64,000 nt of DNA from positions 2,759,501 through 2,823,500 of the forward strand of contig NZ_CP041025.1 of the NCBI RefSeq assembly GCF_006385135.1, read 5' to 3'. Of the stretch, positions 60,490 to 64,000 are shown one piece after another (position 1 is the first letter of the stretch; every line of letters begins with the position of its first letter). The translations under genes and the position numbers were made by a program. Under the pieces are notes generated by a model that did not search any database, was not told where the DNA came from, and saw only the letters and a list, made by a program, of their open reading frames with translations. This DNA comes from Paremcibacter congregatus. GTDB lineage: Bacteria > Pseudomonadota > Alphaproteobacteria > Sphingomonadales > Emcibacteraceae.

Positions 60490-60587
60490 CTGTGTTTTTC
60501 CTTATGGGTTAAATCAAGAAAAACAGTTTGCGGGAAGGCAAGGTCATTGTGCAGAGGGAAAAAATACTAATTATTTCTTTCCTATTC

Positions 60588-61362
60588 TTATGAATCGAGC
60601 TTCTTTAAGTATTTAACGTAAGCGCCGTTCATCAGGTCTTCTGCCTTATCTAAAGCATAGCCCACAATATTATTAACATGGCTTTCAGGATCAGAGATTT
60701 CCTGCCTGATCCGGTCTTTATTATCAAAGAATATTTCTGCAATTTCTTGTCTGGGCCGCTTATTAGTCACCTGCGCCATGACCTGCAATTGCCTATGGAA
60801 CTTTACGGAGGCGGTATTTGTTTTAAAAAGCCTGTCGCAAATCCTGCCCGTTTTAACAAGATGTTTTAAACGCTTCACCGCGAGGTTTTCTTCAACCGTA
60901 TTTAATCGGTTTCCCATGCGAAGGATAAACCGTAAATGCCGTGAGTGAATGGCAGCATCCCCAGCGGCCTGATAACAGAGTTGAAGGGATTTACCGCCCT
61001 TCTTAAAGACATAATGGGTTAGGTTTGGGGATTGCCGCAGGCTGATCACCTCACAGTTTAACTGGGCAAGGTCCAGAATATAGGGAATGGTCTGATCTTC
61101 TTCCCTGTAATGATCCGCCTGCAAAACATAGGGGCAGAGGCCCGGGTGCCAGAATGGGCTGGCCTCCAGACTATCCAATGCAGGATCAACAAAACTGTAA
61201 CAAACCCCACTTGTGAGCATCCCGGCAAAAAGCCCCCCTGTCCTGCTCAGAGCATCCTAAATGGGCATAATATGCCGATGAATAAGCTGGAATTCGTCTT
61301 AATACTTCCCAGGCAAAATTAAGACGGGACATCCCCGTAAGCGGGACTCTCATGAAGGTCAT
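60588..61362 (-). pseudogene. DUF6499-DUF2285 regulator, frameshifted
   Basis: Two frames make one protein. The first (from ATG 61362 with AGGA upstream) reads SRLNFAWEVLRRIPAYSSAY then AHKWGLLQFC and stops; the second reads YSFVDPALDSLEASPFWHPG onward to the DUF2285 end (RPRQEIAEIFFDNKDRIRQE, ALDKAEDLMNGAYVKYLKKL). The joint is at a run of four A (plus strand 61191-61194); loss of one base would restore WGLLQFVDPALD. The family is a regulator at the head of conjugative elements. True mutation or a sequencing slip cannot be told apart. Confidence 0.75.
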
Positions 61363-61404
61363 ATGTAATCCTGTAATATATAAATAATTAAAATATTTAC
61401 GCAT

Positions 61405-61773
61405 TACGCAACTAAATACAAACTTGATACGCTTAAGCTCCAGAGGAAATTATCGAGGGAATACCCTTCATTCAAAACACGTCATTCAACATAGAAATCA
61501 TGACATACTGGAGATCTTCTAATCTAAAAAATAGGGCCGGGTAACTTCCGTCACACGGTCTTAAGTTTTCTGGCTTTGTCTGCTACGTTAGCTCATCATT
61601 CTGCCTCGTGACGTAATATTCCAAAGAGGTGACAGGCCTTGGGGGTTGCCAAAACCCGACCCCGGGTCCTCATCAATCTCCATCTGTGTGGTACAGAGAT
61701 CAACTTCTACGGAGGAACTCATCAAGCTTATTCGGCTCACATCACCAGAAATTATGTCTCATGCCTCATCCCC
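61405..61773. other. Junction between the element and the chromosome-like genes
   Basis: About 370 bases without a convincing gene. No copy of the CAGGTTATGAGT attachment core was seen. The right boundary of the conjugative element probably lies here but could not be fixed. Confidence 0.4.
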
Positions 61774-62970
61774 CTAACAAACCTCAAACAAGCCGGCCGC
61801 CCCCATGCCGCCGCCCACGCACATGGTGACCACCACATATTTAACCCCCCGCCGCTTGCCTTCTATCAGCGCATGGCCCACCATACGGGCACCGCTCATG
61901 CCATAAGGGTGACCAATGGAGATGGCACCGCCGTTCACATTCAGGCGATCACCCGGAATGCCAAGCTTATCCCGACAATAGATGACCTGACAGGCAAAGG
62001 CTTCATTCAGCTCCCAAAGACCAATATCATCAATGCTCAAACCATGTGTCTTCAAAAGCCTGGGGATCGCAAAGACGGGCCCGATGCCCATCTCACTCGG
62101 CTCCCAGCCCGCAACCGCAATGCCCCGGTAGATGCCCAAAGGGTTTAAGCCTCTACGGGCCGCTTCCGAGGCTTCCATAATCACGCAGGCCGACGCCCCG
62201 TCAGACAGCTGGCTGGCATTGCCGGCCGTGATAAACTTCCCCTCCTGCACTTCCTGGCCCTGGCTTTGAACAGGGACAAGCTTTTGCAGGTTCGCCAATG
62301 TGGTTTGGGGACGGTTGCCTTCATCCTTACTCAGCAGCACTTTAGTTTCAGACCAGTCTCCTGTGGCTTTATCCTGAAGCTTCATCACCGACGGCAGGGG
62401 GACGATCTCATCATCGAACCTCCCGGCCTCCTGCGCCAGGGCCGTGCGCTGCTGGCTTTGCAGCGCATAGTCATCCTGAGCCTCTCGGCTGATACCATAG
62501 CGCTGTGAGACGATCTCTGCCGTCTCCAGCATGGTCATATAAAGCGCGGGCTTATGTTGTATAATCCAGGGATCCTTGATCACAAACATATCCGCCGTCT
62601 GGTTCAGGGAGATACTCTCCCCCCCCCCGCCTATGGTGATGGTCATATCATCACAGATGATCTGTTTGGCCGCGATGGCAATGGCCATCAGGCCCGACGC
62701 ACATTGACGGTCAATGGATTGTCCGGGTACCGTAATCGGCAATCCCGCCCGAATGAGCGCGTTGCGGGCCACATTCATAAAGCTTGAGCCCATCTGAACC
62801 GCAGAGCCCATCACCACATCATCCACTTCCGCGCCGTCTATGCCGGCCCTTATAATCGCCTGCTTTATGGCATGGCCCGCTAAGGTGGGCGCCGGGGTAT
62901 TATTAAACGCCCCCCGGTAAGCTTTACCAATAGGGGTGCGCGCCGTGGAGACTATTACAGCTTCTCTCAT
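61774..62970 (-). CDS. Thiolase (acetyl-CoA acyltransferase)
   Basis: 398 residues, full length. It cleaves or forms 3-ketoacyl-CoA. Motifs: [13 protein letters not shown] at the start, nucleophile Cys in [12 protein letters not shown] near residue 90, [18 protein letters not shown] (catalytic His) near 345 and [12 protein letters not shown] (second Cys) near 383. Three bases after the SDR gene, so one operon for fatty-acid or related oxidation. Looks like ordinary chromosomal metabolism. Confidence 0.94.
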   Translation of the reverse strand: MREAVIVSTARTPIGKAYRGAFNNTPAPTLAGHAIKQAIIRAGIDGAEVDDVVMGSAVQMGSSFMNVARNALIRAGLPITVPGQSIDRQCASGLMAIAIAAKQIICDDMTITIGGGGESISLNQTADMFVIKDPWIIQHKPALYMTMLETAEIVSQRYGISREAQDDYALQSQQRTALAQEAGRFDDEIVPLPSVMKLQDKATGDWSETKVLLSKDEGNRPQTTLANLQKLVPVQSQGQEVQEGKFITAGNASQLSDGASACVIMEASEAARRGLNPLGIYRGIAVAGWEPSEMGIGPVFAIPRLLKTHGLSIDDIGLWELNEAFACQVIYCRDKLGIPGDRLNVNGGAISIGHPYGMSGARMVGHALIEGKRRGVKYVVVTMCVGGGMGAAGLFEVC

Positions 62971-62973
62971 GAC

Positions 62974-63960
62974 TTATCTCCCTCTATCTGTAGTCAACGT
63001 AATACCCAGTGACTTGGCCGCCAGCTCCACAAACTTGTTGGTCTGTTCAAAGGCCGCCGCCATTTCTGTCTGGCCTTCGGGATTGCTGATAGTTGCCCAG
63101 TTTTTAGCCACGTCATCCACCGTCGTCTCTTCCCCGCCCAAGAAAACCCCAGGGGTCTCCGAGATGCGTATTACAGAGAAACTTCCGGCCCCGGCCCCCA
63201 GGATCGTCTTGCTTGGCGCCTCGTCACTGACAAGGTAAAGTGCCCCCGGGGCCACCAACTTCGGCGCCATCAGGGCTTCGACCTTCTCGGCAAGCAAGCC
63301 GTCCAGCATCCTCGTTGCTGCCGTGGGGGCCAGGCAGTTAACCCGGATGTCATATTTAGCCCCCTCATGATGCAGCACATTCATCAGGCCGACCATGGCC
63401 GCTTTAGCGGCCCCGTAGTTGCTCTGGCCGAAGTTCCCGAACAGGCCACTGGATGATGAGGTCAGCAGGATACGGCCATAGCCCTGCGCTTTCATGATAT
63501 CCCAGACCAGCTTCGTGCAGTTCATGGTGCCGAACAGATGTACATCCACCACCTTCTGGAAGTCCTCCGGGCTCATCTTGCTGAAGGTCTTGTCTCTTAA
63601 GATACCAGCATTATTAATCAGGATATCTATGCGTCCCCATTTGTTCATGGCCTCCTCAGTCATCCCTTTAACCTGATCATAGTCAGTGATGTCTGCCGTG
63701 CTGGCGATCGCCTCACCGCCAAGGCTGCGGAGTTCTGCGGCGACCTTCTCTGCGGCAGAAAGGGCTGCAGCAGGTTGGGCTGCGGTAGATTGATTGGAGG
63801 CAGGTTGGGCGGTATCTCCACGAGAGCCATCCAGTGTCCCCCCAAGGTCATTCACCACCACCCTCGCCCCAAGCCCCGCTAACGCCAGGCAATATTCCCG
63901 GCCAAGGCCGTTACCGCCGCCCGTCACAAGGGCGACTTTGTCTTTAAATGTAATCGTCAT
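62974..63960 (-). CDS. SDR dehydrogenase (3-hydroxyacyl-CoA type)
   Basis: 328 residues. NAD-binding TGGGNGLGREYCLALAGLGA, NNAG in ILINNAGILRDKTFSKMSPE, catalytic Ser in ILLTSSSSGLFGN and Tyr-x-x-x-Lys in SNYGAAKAAM. The opening and FSKMSPEDFQKVVDVHL are close to the dehydrogenase unit of multifunctional beta-oxidation enzymes. A low-complexity insert (AQPASNQSTAAQPAAALS, about residues 50-68) is unusual. Pairs with the thiolase. Confidence 0.9.
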   Translation of the reverse strand: MTITFKDKVALVTGGGNGLGREYCLALAGLGARVVVNDLGGTLDGSRGDTAQPASNQSTAAQPAAALSAAEKVAAELRSLGGEAIASTADITDYDQVKGMTEEAMNKWGRIDILINNAGILRDKTFSKMSPEDFQKVVDVHLFGTMNCTKLVWDIMKAQGYGRILLTSSSSGLFGNFGQSNYGAAKAAMVGLMNVLHHEGAKYDIRVNCLAPTAATRMLDGLLAEKVEALMAPKLVAPGALYLVSDEAPSKTILGAGAGSFSVIRISETPGVFLGGEETTVDDVAKNWATISNPEGQTEMAAAFEQTNKFVELAAKSLGITLTTDRGR

Positions 63961-64000
63961 AAATAGAGTCCCTCAGATTCAAATATAAATACCAATACCG

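Noticed and set aside
44698-61362. Functional self-transmissible ICE
   Set aside because: trbE is truncated, trbJ and trbL are absent, trbF is a remnant and the head regulator is frameshifted; no complete transfer channel can be made from this copy.
61639-62148. 169-codon plus-strand frame over the thiolase end
   Set aside because: Antisense to the conserved thiolase C-terminus, with no ribosome binding site or domain.

Overview
The window looks like a heavily rearranged accessory region of an alphaproteobacterial genome. The clues are the IncP-like trb/tra conjugation genes with the DUF2840, DUF2274 and DUF2285 companions usual in alphaproteobacterial elements, a FecI/FecR/TonB-receptor regulon of the sphingomonad type, an ANDN-motif small protein, and 3' fragments of an initiator-tRNA-like gene. 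The species cannot be fixed from the sequence. Base composition changes sharply between blocks: GC-rich at about 5.8-9.3 kb and AT-rich in the peptide cluster and the DUF3892 module. This fits a mosaic.

Left part (1-9.3 kb): the window opens inside a type II-C cas9 gene on the minus strand. Divergent from it is a well-formed tracrRNA with its own promoter; cas1, cas2 and the array would lie to the left. After about 1.5 kb of decayed DNA come an exported TPR-like protein, an ArdA-like antirestriction gene broken by a stop codon, an alpha/beta hydrolase, an HTH regulator, a nucleotidyltransferase-HEPN fusion with a degraded nucleotidyltransferase motif, and a large serine recombinase. The end of the recombinase gene runs into a tRNA 3' fragment.

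Middle part (9.3-40.5 kb): this block lies between two directly repeated sequences that are identical over about 1.24 kb. Each repeat carries the tRNA anticodon-side core and the same tyrosine integrase gene with its promoter. A third, decapitated integrase remnant lies at 15.2 kb. Each integrase 3' end is followed by different cargo: an Xre/RES toxin-antitoxin pair, a Phd/PemK pair, or a DUF4143 ATPase. This suggests serial accretion at one tRNA site. The block also holds a sensor histidine kinase, IS6, IS21 and IS1380 elements, a truncated Kelch gene, an ankyrin remnant and a second type of integrase. Its centrepiece is a 14-kb cluster at 20.3-35.1 kb: ECF sigma factor, FecR anti-sigma factor, STN-type TonB receptor, MFS transporter, a frameshifted unknown gene, a DPP4-like protein lacking two catalytic residues, aldehyde dehydrogenase, beta-lactamase-like hydrolase and dipeptide epimerase, with a divergent prolyl aminopeptidase. 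I read it as an uptake and breakdown system for a specific, perhaps modified, peptide.

Right part (40.5-61.4 kb): a decayed conjugative element with traG, copG, trbB, trbC, trbD, truncated trbE, an IS3 element, a trbF remnant, trbG, trbI and DUF2274 on one side, and a DUF3363 relaxase, a candidate oriT, traF, DUF2840, an AlpA-like HTH gene and a frameshifted DUF2285 regulator on the other. The IS3 element sits exactly where trbE-C, trbJ, trbL and most of trbF should be, so self-transfer is very unlikely. Between traG and the relaxase is a small module (HTH plus ImmA-type peptidase, divergent from two DUF3892-type small genes) and a freshly inserted IS481. An IS110 element with a structured leader lies left of trbI. 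From 61.8 kb the sequence looks chromosomal: a thiolase and an SDR dehydrogenase.
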